Below, in pieces: positions 44,811 to 58,119 of a stretch of 64,000 bases of DNA (position 1 is the first letter of the stretch; every line of letters begins with the position of its first letter). The translations under genes were made by a program, and so were the position numbers. The notes under the pieces were generated by a model, which made no database searches, was not told the DNA's origin, and was given only the letters and a program-made list of their open reading frames with translations. Source of the stretch: Chondrilla cf. caribensis (taxonomy: Eukaryota; Porifera; Demospongiae; Chondrillida; Chondrillidae); assembly GCA_964020155.1 (NCBI GenBank), contig OZ026558.1, positions 325,001 through 389,000 on the forward strand, written 5' to 3'.

Positions 44811-45525
44811 TTATTGTTCATTACATCATTGCTCAAACTAATTTTTACTGTACATTCAATTTGATTGACCTTCATTCATTTGTCATCAGTAATTGATGTA
44901 TTGCTCACAATTACTCCCAAGTTAGTGCCCACTAATATTTGTAACCTTGAGGCACGTGGTACATTAATATACATCTGAAAAGCATTTTGCATATGACCTG
45001 TTACTTTTGTATGTGAATATTATATATACTCCAGCATTATCATTGATTAACAACTGTTTGTATTTAGATGTAAGTACATGTAATTTTAAACTGGTAATAG
45101 TCTTCAAGGTGCACTTTGAATGCCCATACCGTACTGAGGACACTGGCGCCTGGCTGCACAGGAGCTGACTCAGTTCAGGAATCCTATGAATATCCTCACT
45201 AGCCCCTCCCAGTAGTCTGAGGTACCTATTAGTAGTCCATTGGGAATGGGATGAGACCAACCCACCTGATGTTAGGGGGGTGACCTAATATTGTCCAGTA
45301 AACCCCACCCCTTGTAGATGGGGTAAGTGGAAATGGCCCTGGATAGCAACACACATGACCTTACAAACAAAACTATTATTATTCATCCCTTGCTGATAAT
45401 CTATGCCTCGAGAAAGAGTCAATCTCGGTCTCTGTAGATGTATTATTTTTGGATGGTTGGCAACTGTCCTCTTATTACACTAATGATGATGATTATACTC
45501 TCTATTACCAGTATTGGGTATTAAT
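44811..45525. repeat. Repeat-unit 3' segments
   Basis: It includes a CCTTGAGGC transposon-end fragment near 44940, and CAGGAATCCTATGAATATCC with AGCCCCTCCCAGTAGTC (45175-45225), which recur at 47390 and 50880. No gene. Confidence 0.6.
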
Positions 45526-45648
45526 AAAGCTAAAGACAGTAACGGTCTGATCAGAATAATGGACAGACATCCCGATGATATGGAGTTGAAGAACATGGTG
45601 GAGAGTTATCTCCAGAGACTGGGGGGAGATGAGGAGGGTGGGGAGTAA
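45526..45648 (+). pseudogene. VPS16-like last-exon copy, 5' truncated
   Basis: From AAAGCTAAAGACAGTAACGG to the TAA at 45646-45648 the exon is intact (GLIRIMDRHPDDMELKNMVE and LQRLGGDEEGGE), but the first about 10 codons and the acceptor are replaced by ATTGGGTATTAAT. Confidence 0.8.
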
Positions 45649-47620
45649 CCATGACAACCATAGAGGAGGGTTGCATGGAATCCAGCATGTAGTGGACTAT
45701 TATTTGTACATGTTTTGTGTAGAGCAATGTGTAGTAGCTGTTATGTGTGCTACAGGTACGCATTGTGGTATTAGGTCATTCGCATCGTACGTGTCTTTAT
45801 GACTGTATGTGCTATGGTGCTACATTAATCGTTCTTTGAATCTAGAATGTGCAGTAGCTGTTATGTGTGCTACAGGTACGCAATAATTATACTTGAATTT
45901 GTTCTGTTTGTGTATCATTGACAATTATGTTAGAATGGATAATCATTTCATATGACGTCTCACATACAATGGTTACACAGTGTTTGTGAGCACATTCGCA
46001 GTTCACTTCTGTAATGTCCAGAACTGTAGAATGGTAGAGATAACTCTATAAGATGTGGAATTTAAAGTGAAGAAACTTGCTCTATTTTGATCACATCTAG
46101 CTTCAGGTAGTTTGAGCTCATTGAGTGAAGGTAGGTTGAGCTCATAACAATTCTAAAATGAATGGGCTGAAGGTAACTTATGACAGTAACAAACCATAGA
46201 TAGTATAGTAAGAGAGAGGGACTATGAAACTGTGAACAAACTTGGAAGCCATTTTCACAGTGTGATGACCACGTGACATCCTCCCTGGTGAACAGTGGCG
46301 GGTAAATGGCGGGCGTTGACGTCTGCCCACTGCTTAAGAGCTACGTAGATTCTTCGAAGACTCGAAGCAAGAAGACAATAAGTGATGCTAACGTTGTTGT
46401 AGTCCGTTTCCTGTGATTGTACTTGGACCGCTGTGTTCACGTTTGGCACATTATCTCGGTGTTCCGAATCACCCCGTGTCACCCCATCTCTCTGTAAGTT
46501 TCAGTTGGACCGGTATAGTTTGCTCCATTACTTTGTGTGTTGTCGGTTCGTTAGCTGCTTTGAAAGTAGTATACTCTTAGTCCAGTTCAAACTGTGATCC
46601 CCTGTCTACGAATACTGGTTGTAGTTTGGTGATAATGTGTAACTTTGAAGGCTGTTATAATTCCATTCAAATGCTGAATATGTGAATACTGATGTAGTGT
46701 GTCTCTTATTTGGTGTTGAGGATTGCAGTATTATAGTATTTTGTCACCTCACCTGTGTGTGTTGATATGTAATTTAATTACACTCCAGTGTTTTGTCACC
46801 ATTACATACCAGTAACATTGTACTATAGATGATGCTGTTTGATGTGATTGACCTTTAGAAAGGCTACACAGGGAATGGATCCTTTGTATGGGATACAAGG
46901 GCCATTGATACTCACTACAAATGACCAATTTCCTGTACTTTTTCCCTAAAGTTGATATCAAACAACATGCATCCAGTTGAGCCACTTTCTGACCTTTTAC
47001 ATGATAGCTAGGGGTACATAGGATATGCATCCCTAGGATATAATGGCTGTTGGTATAATGTGATTTGCTGTCACAATAGATGAGGATGCATGTTGTGTTG
47101 TACCAGTGACATGTTCACTCTCATTGTAGTCCACCCATCAGAGCTACTGTTACAATAGTGTGTCCATGTCATTTTAGTTCAACCATGCACAATATCTCCT
47201 GATTGTCGGTTCACCTTTGCTCTCACAGGTGGTCCATTAGACCATGGAATTGTTCAGGAATTCCATAGCTGGGATATTATTATGTGATGTAGTTACAACA
47301 ACACAAGAAGCCTTTGTCTCTTGTTACCTGGGTGATCACCTACTCACCTAGGTGACACCTTAGAAGCTGATACAGTCCCAGGAATCCTATGAATATCCTC
47401 ACTAGCCCCTCCCAGTAGTCTGAGGTCTTGAGAGTTTATTTGGAATATGAAACCAACTCACCTGATGCTACAGATGTGACCAAATAAGGTCATACTCTCT
47501 ACTGTACATCACCCCACTATACCATCACTGAGAAGCCATATTTCTTGTTGCTTTGGAGATCATCTTACCTGTCATGAGTGGTCCATTCTAATGTGAGGTA
47601 GTTTAGTCCAGCCCTTTATC
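45649..47620 (+). repeat. Shared flank and long mosaic repeat unit, copy 6
   Basis: Flank 45649-46035 as after the VPS16-like exon at 29257, with an internal duplication of TGTGCAGTAGCTGTTATGTG. The unit start (ATAACTCTATAAGATGTGG), 5' module at 46300 and body to 47270 match 29527-30790, followed by the CCTATGAATATCCTCACTAG segment. Confidence 0.85.
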
Positions 47621-48540
47621 CAGTTCAGTACAACCAAGCAGGACACAACTAACTTGTGTCTTGGTGTGCACAATTCATACTGAATATGTAGGCATAGTCC
47701 AATATGAAGCTATACGTATGTGTACAGAAAAGTGTTGACTAATGTCACCATTCTCAGTTCTTGATCATAATATTATTATCCCAGCCACAAAACCTGTCTG
47801 CTGACCTGTGCTGTTCCCAGGTACACATCAGTGACCTGTGCTCCAGCAGTGACATGCACACTCTTCACCAAACCAGGATGCAGTATATTTATAGTACCTT
47901 AGGATACTCTCCTATGGGATTAAATTTACATACAGTGGTGATTGAAAGTAATGATATCAAAAATCGCAGGGCACCCCCAAGTGCTCCCGTGTGCTCGTAT
48001 GTACATGTGCTCGCATGCTATTGTATGTGGACTCGAACTCTTTGTTCTTAAAGGCATCAATTAGGTCATTCGCATCATACGTGTCCTGACTGTATGTGCT
48101 ATGGGGCTACATTGATCGTTCTATGAATCTAGAATGGAGAATTTAGACTTCATAGAGAACAGTTTATTCCTTCTCTTGAACATTTGGCCAAGAAAATTTT
48201 ACTCACTTTGATAATTCGCAATGTTCTTTACAAGCAAGGATTTTTTCTGAACCTTAATGGGCCTCCCAGCATTTTACCCATATTTACATAGTAGCTGCAG
48301 TGCATGGCTATACCTTCTTCACTCAAATTCTAAGGATTTGGCTGGGGGTAATGCCTCTGGTTTTCCAAGAATTATTCCTTTCTGTCACCACTGTACATGT
48401 AGTTTTCATGTACATATGTACCTATTGTTGTCAAGGAAACTGTATGGGTGCATGTTGTCCCATGTCACACCTATGTGTGTCATCTGCACGTGACCTACAT
48501 TAAATAGCACCTCCAATAGTTTAGTAATGACCACACCTCC
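47621..48540. other. No gene recognised
   Basis: TTAGGTCATTCGCATCATACG (48060) repeats part of 45770-45800. The 48395-48500 segment (CTGTACATGTAGTTTTCATG) recurs near 52590-52680. No supported exon. Confidence 0.45.
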
Positions 48541-48557
48541 TGTCCCTCCCCCTCCAG

Positions 48558-48712
48558 TAACCCAAAGAAGGCAATAGATTTTGCCTTTCAAGCTAAAGAC
48601 AGTAATGGTCTGATCAGAATAATGGACAGACATCCCGATGATATGGAGTTGAAGAACATGGTGGAGAGTTATCTCCAGAGACTGGGGGGGAGATGAGGAG
48701 GGTGGGGAGTAA
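48558..48712 (+). pseudogene. VPS16-like last-exon copy with +1 frameshift
   Basis: Acceptor CCTCCAG and full exon are present, but the G run after LQRL has seven Gs instead of six, so the frame ends at an early TGA. The copy at 52751 shares this change. Confidence 0.85.
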
Positions 48713-48910
48713 CCATGACAATCATAGTAATAATAAGGAGGACTATATATGTACTCCAGCATGTAAAGGATCATTTGCCTGAACATGATTAATTACTGTG
48801 TCAAGTGTGTGTCAGATAATTGGGGGCAACAGTAAACAGCTCTAACCTACGCCTTACCCAGATGAAGCCAACTGATTCATTACCCACTCACACACACAAA
48901 CAAGCAATTA

Positions 48911-50630
48911 TCTAAAATGAATGGGCTGCTAAAGGTAACTTATGACAGTAACAAACCATAGATAGTATAGTAAGAGAGAGGGACTATGAGACTATGAACA
49001 AATTTGGAAGCCATTTTCACAGTGTGATAACCACGTGACATCTTTGGTGAACACTGGCGGGTAAATGGCGGGTGTTGATGTCTGCCCACTGCCTCAGAGC
49101 TACGTAGATTCTTCAAAGGCTCAAAGTAAGAAGACAATAAGTGATGCTAACATTGTTGTAGTCCGTTTCCTATGATTGTACTTGGACCGCTGTGTTCACA
49201 TTTGGTACATTATCCCGGTGTTCCGAATCACCCCGTGTCACCCCAGTTTGCTTGATTACTTTGTGTATTGTCCGTTTGTTAGCTGCTTTGAAAGTAGTAT
49301 ACTCTTAATCCAGTTTGAATTTAAGAATGAATACTGATTGTAGTTTGGTGATAATGTGTAACTTTGAAGGCTGTTATTATCCCATTCAAATGCTGAACAT
49401 GTGAATACTGATGTAGTGTGTCTCTTATTTGGTGTTGAGGATTGCAGTATTATAGTATTTTGTCACCTCACCCCTGTGTGTGTTGATATGTAATTTAATT
49501 ACACTCCAGTGTTTTTTGTCACCATTACATATCATTACACTGTACTATTATAGTATTGTTTAATAATATGATTGACCCTTAGAACGGCTGCACAGGGAAT
49601 GGATCCTTTGTATGGGATACAAGGGCCATTGATACTCACTACAAGTGACCAATTTCCTGTACTTTTTTCCTAAAGTTGATATCAAACAACTTGTATCCAG
49701 TTGAGCCACTGACTGACCTTTTACATGTTAGCTAGGAGTACATAGGATATGTAGTCCTGTTGGTGTAATGTGATGCGCTGTCACAATAGAATGTTATTTT
49801 GTATGTACCAGTGGCATGTTCACTCTCATTGTAGTCTACCTATCACGCAGAGCTACTGTTACAATAGTGTGTCCATGTCACTTCAGATCAACCACAATAT
49901 CTCCTGGTTACCAGTTCACCTTTGCCCTCACAGGTGGTCCATTAGAGCTGGAATTATTCAGGAATTCTATGAATACTGTTACTAATCTATAGCTCCTCCC
50001 ACCTCTGGAGGTCAGTCATGTTTATTATTGTAAGGGTCCTTTGGGAATATAGGAGGTCATGCTACATGTGACCAAATAAGGTGATGTTCTGAACTGTAAA
50101 CCCTGCCCCCTGTATGGTGAACTATCCTGTTGAAATGTATGTAGGTCACCCCTCATCCATGGGATGGTGCAGCTTTTCCAAATTATGTTATTCCTGACAT
50201 GATCTCGTGGTGTAAAGCTATCATTATCCAGGTCTGCATACTATAGTAGGCATGGGATATGATTTATTATTTGTTGTTTGTTGTAATGTACGTACGCCAA
50301 CTGTGCATCCCCACCACATGTGTACGTACATGCACATGCAACATACCCACCCATGAAGTATTATAAGTTTGATGAGTATGTTCAGATTTATACAAAGTAT
50401 AATCGTTATGCTGTGCCTTCACAGGTGCATAGTCCCACATAGATCATACAGTAGATCCATTGAGTATTTGGAACATTGTCACCTAGTAAGTCACCTGTAC
50501 CAGTGTTCTCAGGAGATCATAGCTAGTATATGGCTGCAGTAGATGAATAAGATAGAGCTAGGACTTCATTGTGGATTTTGAATTCATACCAGTTCAATGC
50601 CATCAGTGATGAGGTTGTCATTGACAACCA
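48911..50630 (+). repeat. Long mosaic repeat unit, copy 7
   Basis: 5' module at 49060 (AAATGGCGGGTGTTGATG), body, exon-like block at 49887-50012 with a stop just before the donor and a changed donor (GAGGTCAGTC), and the tail up to GATGAATAAGATAGAG (50545) shared with copy 1. Confidence 0.8.
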
Positions 50631-52390
50631 GTGTAGTACAATACTTCAAGTACATTGTGCGTTAATATACACCTGAATGACATTTTGCTTATGGCCTCCT
50701 GTAATTTTATGTGGATATTATGAATACTATATAGTTATAATATCATTATTACTGGATCACGGCTCTCTGTTTTCAGATGTAAAGTAGTTTTAAACTTGCC
50801 ATGTACCTCAAAGGTATATACACTCTACTGTGAATACTATTCTAAGGACACCCTCACCTTCATTAGAAGCTGATACAGTCCCAGGAATCCTATGAATATC
50901 CTCACTAGCCCCTCCCAGTAGTCATGAGGTACCTTTTAGTAGTCCATTGAGAATATGATGAGATCAACCCACCTGATGTTACAGATGTGACCTAATGTAG
51001 TCACATTCTCTGCTATGACCCTCCTCCTCCCCCAGGTGTATCCTCTCTCAATAGTAGTCCATAGTGGCTATTGTCCCTCGTTGCCTGGGAGATCACCTTT
51101 ACTTACCTTCAAGTTGGTTGTCCTTTATTGATTTAGTCCCATGTAGTACAGCAGTGTATGTATACACTTAATATACATGTTTAGTTGTTGAATGTTATTT
51201 CTCATGTGCATGTATGGATACTGGTGGTACATACTACATATGCATTTGAAGGCTATTATAATAATTCCATTCAAATGTTGAACATGTGACTAATGATGTA
51301 GTGTGTCCTTTATTTGGTCTTGAGAGTTGCAGTATTATAATATTTTGTCATTTGTTTGTATTAATGTGCATGCAATTTTATAGTACTTTGATTGACCTTT
51401 AGTGTTTTGTCACCACTACATATATAATTGTAGTATTCTAATATTGTTCAATAAATATGATTGACCTTTATGAAGGCTACACACTACACAGGGAATGGAT
51501 CCTTTGTATGGGATACTAGGGCCATTGATACTCACTACTATTGATCAATTTCCTGTGTTTCTTTCCTAAAGTGATATCAAACAACTTGTATCCAGTTGAT
51601 CCACTGACTGACCTTTTACATGATAGCTAGGGGTACATAGGATATGCATCCCTAGGATATATACAGTGACCTCTCTATTACAAACCTCTGAAATGTGGAA
51701 ACCTCTATAATAAGGACACCATTCTGTGTCCCAGTGTAGTACTGTAGTGTATAAAATAACCTCTAAATTGAGGAAACCTCTGTAATAAGGACTAAAATTA
51801 TGGTCCCAACGTGTCCTTTATAGAGAGGTTCCACTGTATGGCTGTTGGTATAGTGTCATTTGCTGTCACAATAGATGAGGATGCATGTTGTGTTGGCATG
51901 TTCACTCTCATTGTAGTCTACCCATCAGAGCTACTGTTACAATAGTGTGTCCATGTCATTTCAGATCAACCACAATATCTCCTGATTATCAATTCACCTT
52001 TGCTTTCACAGGTGGTCCATTAGAGCTTGGAATTATTCAGGAATTCTATGAATTCTGTTACCAATCTAAGATCTCATCCCACCTCTGGAGGTGAGTCATG
52101 TTTATTATTGTAAGGGTCCTTTGGGAATATCTGAGGTCATGCTACATGTGACCAAATAAGGAGATGTTCTGATCTGTAACCCCGCCCCCTGTGTGGTGGA
52201 CTCTCCTCCTTTTGAACTGTAGGTCACCCCTCATCAATGGGATGGTGCAGCTCTTCCAAATTATGTAATCCATGGCATGTGTTCTCATGGTGTGAAGCTA
52301 TTATCATCCAGGTCTGCATACCTGTAGGCATAGTGTACTGTTATAGCAGGTTTTGGTGAATCACATTATATTGATGCAGTAATTTGTATC
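50631..52390 (+). repeat. Long mosaic repeat unit, copy 8
   Basis: The 51040-51420 part matches 4230-4570. The exon-like block at 51964-52090 has a one-base insertion (GAGCTTGGAA) that breaks its frame. Interrupted by a MITE at 51664-51836. Confidence 0.75.
51664..51836 (-). mobile_element. Pogo/Tigger-like MITE, copy 2 (inverted)
   Basis: A 173-bp element starting CAGTGACCTCTCTATTA and ending TATAGAGAGGTTCCACTG, in the opposite orientation to 5375-5548, flanked by TA. The empty site GGATATATATGGCTGTTGG is present at 1014 and 30550, so the insertion and its TA duplication are directly visible. Confidence 0.85.
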
Positions 52391-52750
52391 GCCGAGTGTG
52401 TATTACATTGTGTAGTCTCATGAAGTTTAATGGAATTCACTAGCCATATAGGATTTATCACACCAATAGTTTCAGCAGCTTACTACTAGCATTGCCAGTG
52501 ATATGCTACTGACTACCACTACTACTACCACCACCATCACCACCACCTGGTACTTGTAACCTGGTAAGGTTATTACTTTCTATCACCACTGTACATATTA
52601 TAGTTTTCATGTATAATTATATGTACCTAGCTATTGTTGTCAAGGAAACTGGGTGTATGTTGTCTCATGGCACACCTATGTGCATGCTTGGTCCACATTA
52701 GCACCTCCTATAGTTTGACACTGACCACACCTCCTGCCCCTCCCCTCCAG

Positions 52751-52905
52751 TAACCCAAAGAAGGCAATAGATTTTGCCTTTCAAGCTAAAGACAGTAATG
52801 GTCTGATCAGAATAATGGACAGACATCCCGATGATATGGAGTTGAAGAACATGGTGGAGAGCTATCTCCAGAGACTGGGGGGGAGATGAGGAGGGTGGGG
52901 AGTAA
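52751..52905 (+). pseudogene. VPS16-like last-exon copy with +1 frameshift
   Basis: Same structure and same seven-G frameshift as 48558-48712; the 3' flanks (TAATAATAAGGAGGACTATA) are also shared, so the two copies come from one duplication. Confidence 0.85.
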
Positions 52906-53094
52906 CCATGACAACCATAGTAATAATAAGGAGGACTATATACGTACTCAAGCATGTAAAGGATCATTTGCCTGAACACGATTAATTATTGTGTCAAGTG
53001 TGTGTCAGATATTTGGGGGCAACAGTAAACAGCTCAAACCTAGGTGAGAGCACCAAATTAGTAGGCCTTACCCCAAGTGGAGTCCACTGATTCA

Positions 53095-53097
<3 letters not shown>

Positions 53098-53166
<69 letters not shown>

Positions 53167-53210
53167 AAAAAAAAAAAAAAAAAACACACACAAACACACA
53201 CACACACAAA
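53098..53210. repeat. CA microsatellite plus poly-A tract
   Basis: About 32 CA units, then CCC, a run of about 18 A, and further CA/CAAA units. Confidence 0.9.
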
Positions 53211-53214
53211 AAAG

Positions 53215-53602
53215 TGATTGGGTGCCCACCTGCAGCATAGACAGGGCTCTCCCATGATCCACTCAGAGTCAACATGTCCTGTTATTGTCTTCGTGAGAAA
53301 GTGTTGGTATGTGGAGGAGATGGAGACATGTAGTTCTGGTGGTGGTACAGCTAGAAGTGATGTGTGTGCACATGTTGGAGAATTGTCATGGTTACCATTG
53401 GTATTCCACATTGTTATTGTTCGGACAAACGAACCAAGTACTATATTTTGTTAGTGGGATGGTTATATTTGTCATCTATAAGCAATGGTGTAAAAACTTA
53501 CATTCCTCATCTGTTCTCTATTATCTAGGACACACCTGCATCCTGTGTACAACTAACCATCACCTGTAACATAACTTATGTATATACATACACACACATG
53601 CA

Positions 53603-53656
<54 letters not shown>
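53215..53656 (+). repeat. Composite-unit leader, copy 1, with CA tract
   Basis: About 380 bp from GGGTGCCCACCTGCAGC through TTATTGTTCGGACAAACG to ACATAACTTATG, then about 25 CA units that run into array 8. The same leader is at 55845, 57640 and 59030. It contains a single minisatellite-like monomer (GTACAGCTAGAAGTGATGTG at 53345). Confidence 0.9.
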
Positions 53657-53657
<1 letters not shown>

Positions 53658-54032
53658 CTAGTAGTGGTGTGTGTACAGCTAGTAGTGATGTGTGTACAGC
53701 TAGTAGTGGTGTGTGTACAGCTAGTAGTGATGTGTGTACAGCTAGTAGTGGTGTGTGTACAGCTAGTAGTGATGTGTGTTCAGCTAGTAGTGGTGTGTGT
53801 ACAGCTAGTAGTGGTGTGTGTACAGCTAGTAGTGGTGTGTGTACAGCTAGTAGTGGTGTGTGTACAGCTAGTAGTGGTGTGTGTACAGCTAGTAGTGGTG
53901 TGTGTACAGCTCGTAGTGGTGTGTGTACAGCTAGTAGTGATGTGTATACAGCTAGTAGAGGGTGTGTGTACAGTTAGTAATGATGTGTGTATAGCTAGTA
54001 GTGATGTGTACAGCTAGTAGTGATGTGTGTTA
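53656..54032 (+). repeat. 21-bp minisatellite array 8
   Basis: About 18 units with a few degenerate ones at the end; followed by TGTACCCATGAGTCAG as at 31238. Confidence 0.95.
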
Positions 54033-54114
54033 GGTTTTCTACTGGTTTTCATGTACCCATGAGTCAGCTGTATTGTGCAATGGTTGTGATACTGACTATG
54101 GGCTATGTGAGTGT

Positions 54115-54535
54115 TCTGGTGTTAGTAATGAACACAATAGTACACTGGTGTTAGCAATGTACACAATAGTACACTGGTGTTAGCAATGTACACAATAGTA
54201 CACTGGTGTTAGCAATGTACACAATAGTACACTGGTGTTAGCAATGTACACAATAGTACACTGGTGTTAGCAATGTACACAATAGTACACTGGTGTTAGC
54301 AATGTACACAATAGTACACTGGTGTTAGCAATGTACACAATAGTACACTGGTGTTAGCAATGTACACAATAGTACACACACCATGTAGTTTGCACAATTG
54401 ATTCATCCATTGTTGTATTAATTATACTCTATACACTGTATGCAGATCAGATAAGTTTGAAATGTATGAAAATCACATTTTAGTTTTGAAATGCTATTTC
54501 ATGCATTTATCATAATTCATTGAAGCTGTGATCAA
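54115..54535 (+). repeat. 29-bp minisatellite array 3 plus shared flank
   Basis: About nine units followed by the same about 165-bp flank as 25065-25230. Confidence 0.9.
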
Positions 54536-54536
54536 T

Positions 54537-54677
54537 TTGATGATTTGAGCTCAGCAAGTGCCTACATGCCATTCGGAATTACCGTTGCCGCAAGCACAAT
54601 TGAAGCAACCATCTCTGCCACCCCTGCAGTTCCACCACCAGAGTTTAGTCCCGACTTCAAAAAAGATGAAGCTCTAC
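54537..54677 (+). pseudogene. Class 3 lipase N-terminal fragment, second copy
   Basis: The plus strand encodes DDLSSASAYMPFGITVAAST, IEATISATPAVPPPEFSPDF and KKDEAL, nearly the same as the minus-strand pseudogene at 26045-26180. Nothing else of the lipase is present. It abuts the shared 29-bp-array flank and then a 5' repeat module. Confidence 0.75.
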
Positions 54678-54689
54678 AGGGGTGGAATT

Positions 54690-55660
54690 TAAAATAAAGA
54701 ATCTTACTGTATTTGATCACATTTAGCTTCAAGTTATTTGAGCTCTTAAATTTCTAAACTGAATGGACTACTAAAGGTGTCTTGGAAGCCATTTTCCCCA
54801 GTGTGATAACCATGTGACATCCTCCCTGGTGAACATTGGTGGGTAAATGGCGGTGTTGACGTCTACTTAGGTCTAGATCTTCTGAGAACTGGGAATCAGA
54901 ATTTTGAGGGAGAAAGACTATCAGTGTTGCCAACTCTCTTGTAGTCTGTTTCCTATAATTGCCCTTGGACCGCTGTGTGTGACACCAGGTGCCCCTCCCA
55001 CATTGTCTAGGTCTCGGTGTCCCGAATCCCCCCGTGTTACCCCATCTCTCTACTAGTTTCAGTTGGACTGGTATAGTTTGCTTGATTACTTTGCACCCAT
55101 AGGTTTGGTGTCAGTTGTAGATCAGGCACCTGTGTGGGTGTTGTCCGTTCCTTAGCTGCTTTGAAAGCAGTGTACACACCAAACCAGTTAATCCTTATGT
55201 CCCCTGTTTATGGGTATTGGTGGTAGGATATTGTGTGCATTTGAGGTATAATGTTGTTTGATATGAATGACCTTTATAAAGGCCACACAGGGAATTGATA
55301 CTTTGTATGGGATACAAGGTCCATTGATACACGTTACAATTGCATCTCCTCTGTGTTTCCGTCCTAAAGATGACATCGTGCTACTTCAAAGTAACCATAT
55401 TTCTCTATCCCTATTTGATACAATTGATGCATTTTTTAACATGGTATTACTCAGTTCTATTATTCACCAGAAACGCAGTTGCTAATCAGCATGAACACAC
55501 TGTGTCAAATGATCTAGTGTCTTGTGCTACTGATGTACATGCAGTATTGTACAGTGTTCATTTTCACATTACAGTACACAAGAAATACACACGCATACAT
55601 AGCTATTATACAGTCTGTGGTAGATTATTATAATTCTATCGTCCACTGTTTGCCAGTATA
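54690..55660 (+). repeat. Repeat-family 5' module and body, partial
   Basis: GTAAATGGCGGTGTTGACG (one G lost) at 54843, CCCGTGTTACCCCATCTCTC, GGGAATTGATACTTTG and CTTCAAAGTAACCATAT follow in the order seen elsewhere. No gene. Confidence 0.65.
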
Positions 55661-55672
55661 TGATAGTATGCA

Positions 55673-55674
<2 letters not shown>

Positions 55675-55731
<57 letters not shown>

Positions 55732-55742
55732 TGTGTGTGAGT
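55675..55742. repeat. TG microsatellite
   Basis: About 30 TG units with two GAGTG interruptions. Confidence 0.9.
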
Positions 55743-55844
55743 GCGACTTTGTGCATGTGATTCAAAGCCCCCATCAGGGCACTACCCATGTAGTGTCTAC
55801 TGCTTGTACACCCCAGCACTGATGTTGCTAGGTGACAAACTCCT

Positions 55845-56424
<580 letters not shown>

Positions 56425-56992
56425 ACATCTAGTAGTTATGTGTGTGTACAGCTAGTAGTGAAGTGTGTACAGTTAGTAGTGATGTGTGTACAGCTAGTAG
56501 TGATGTGTGTACAGTCATTAGTAATGTGTGTACAGCTAGTAGTGATGTGTGTACAGCTAGTAGTGGTGTGTGTACAGCTAGTAGCGATGTGTGTACAGAT
56601 TGTAGTGATGTGTGTACAGCTAGTAGTGATGTGTGTACAGTTAGTAGTGGTGTGTGTACTGCTAGTAGTGATGTGTGTACAGCTAGTAGTGGTGTGTGTG
56701 TACAGCTAGTAGTGATGTGTGTACGGCTAGTAGTGATGTGTGTACAGCCAGTAGTGATGTGTGTACAGCTAGTAGTGATGCGTGTACAGCTAGTAGTGGT
56801 GTGTGTACAGCCAGTAGTGATGTGTGTACAGCTAGTAGTGGTGTGTGTACTGCTAGTAGTGATGTGTGTACGGCTAGTAGTGATGTGTGTACAGCCAGTA
56901 GTGATGTGTGTACAGCCAGTAGTGATGTGTGTACAGCTAGTAGTGATGTGTGTACAGCTGGTAGTGGTGTGTGTACAGCTGGTAGTGGTCTG
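56425..56992 (+). repeat. 21-bp minisatellite array 9
   Basis: About 27 units with the highest variant diversity (CCAGT, CGGCTAG, GCGTG). A two-base length change near 56698 shifts the period. Confidence 0.95.
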
Positions 56993-57360
56993 TACATTGT
57001 TTACCATAACTGTATCAATTTTAATATGCTCCTATATATGCAATGCGGTGTTACTCTGTATTTGTATATTCAACGTAAGTTGATGCAACAATTTGGCTAG
57101 GTAATGTGCATAGTGCAGGCACTATGATTATGTTATGTAATATTTGGTTATGATCACCATGGTAACATTCAATATTATTTATTTCGCTATCTCCCACTCG
57201 GCCAGTCCTGTCCATTCTCCTGTGTTCATCCCTCACAGTGTTTAGAAGGTCCAATGTCACCATGCTACAGTGGACCAGCACATGCCTGGAGTACATCAAC
57301 AATGGGCTCCACCACAATGATGGAGACTGTGCCAAGTTAGCCTGTCATGTATACACTGTG
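56993..57360 (+). repeat. Composite-unit trailer, copy 1
   Basis: ATGCTCCTATATATGCAATG through GGTTATGATCACCATGG and CTATCTCCCACTCGGCC, repeated at 59270-59530 and 59840-59945. A possible exon (acceptor CCTCACAG at 57237, then a frame with TCLEYINNGLHHNDGD) is conserved but not recognised. Confidence 0.7.
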
Positions 57361-57639
57361 TGTACATGCATGCACAGTGGGACCTGGTTTATCTGACCAT
57401 GTTCCTTCTTTGTGAAATGTGTCATAAATCAAGGTCTTGGACAATCAGGGTACCAGCAGCTACATACTAACTACAGCTGTGTAACATGTGTAACAGTTGG
57501 AAAGACCTACAGATTCTAATCATGAAGTATACACTCTTCACTCGATGGTTAGTTAGTTAGTTGAGATTAACTCAAAGAAGTGATGGGTAGTATGTACTGC
57601 TTTTAATACAGCACTTTGGTTGCTAGGTGACAAACTTCT

Positions 57640-58080
57640 TTGGGTGCCTGTGTGCGGTATAGACAGGAGTCTCCCATGATCCACTCGGAGACAGCTTATC
57701 CTGTTATTGTTTTCGTGAGAGAAAGTGTTGGTATGTGGAGGAGATGGAGACATGTAGTTCTGGTGGTGGTACAGCTAGGAGTGATGTGTGTACACATGCT
57801 GAAGAATTGTCATGGTTACCATTGGGATTCCACATTGTTATTGTTCGGACAAACGAACCAAGCACTATAATTTGTTAGTGGGATGGTAATATTTGTCATC
57901 TATAAGCAATGGTGTAAAAACTTACATTCCTCATCTGTTCTCTATTATCTAGGACACACCTGCATCCTGTGTACAACTAGCCATCACCTGTAACATAACT
58001 TATATATGTACATGCATACACACACACGCTCGCAGGCATGCACACACACACACATATAGTGTGATATGTGCATAGCTTAT
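57640..58080 (+). repeat. Composite-unit leader, copy 3
   Basis: Matches the leaders at 53215 and 55845 but has only a short CA stretch. The embedded monomer reads GTACAGCTAGGAGTGATGTG (57769). Confidence 0.9.
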
Positions 58081-58119
58081 AGTGGTGTGAAGAGCTGGTT
58101 GAATATATAATATTGTACT

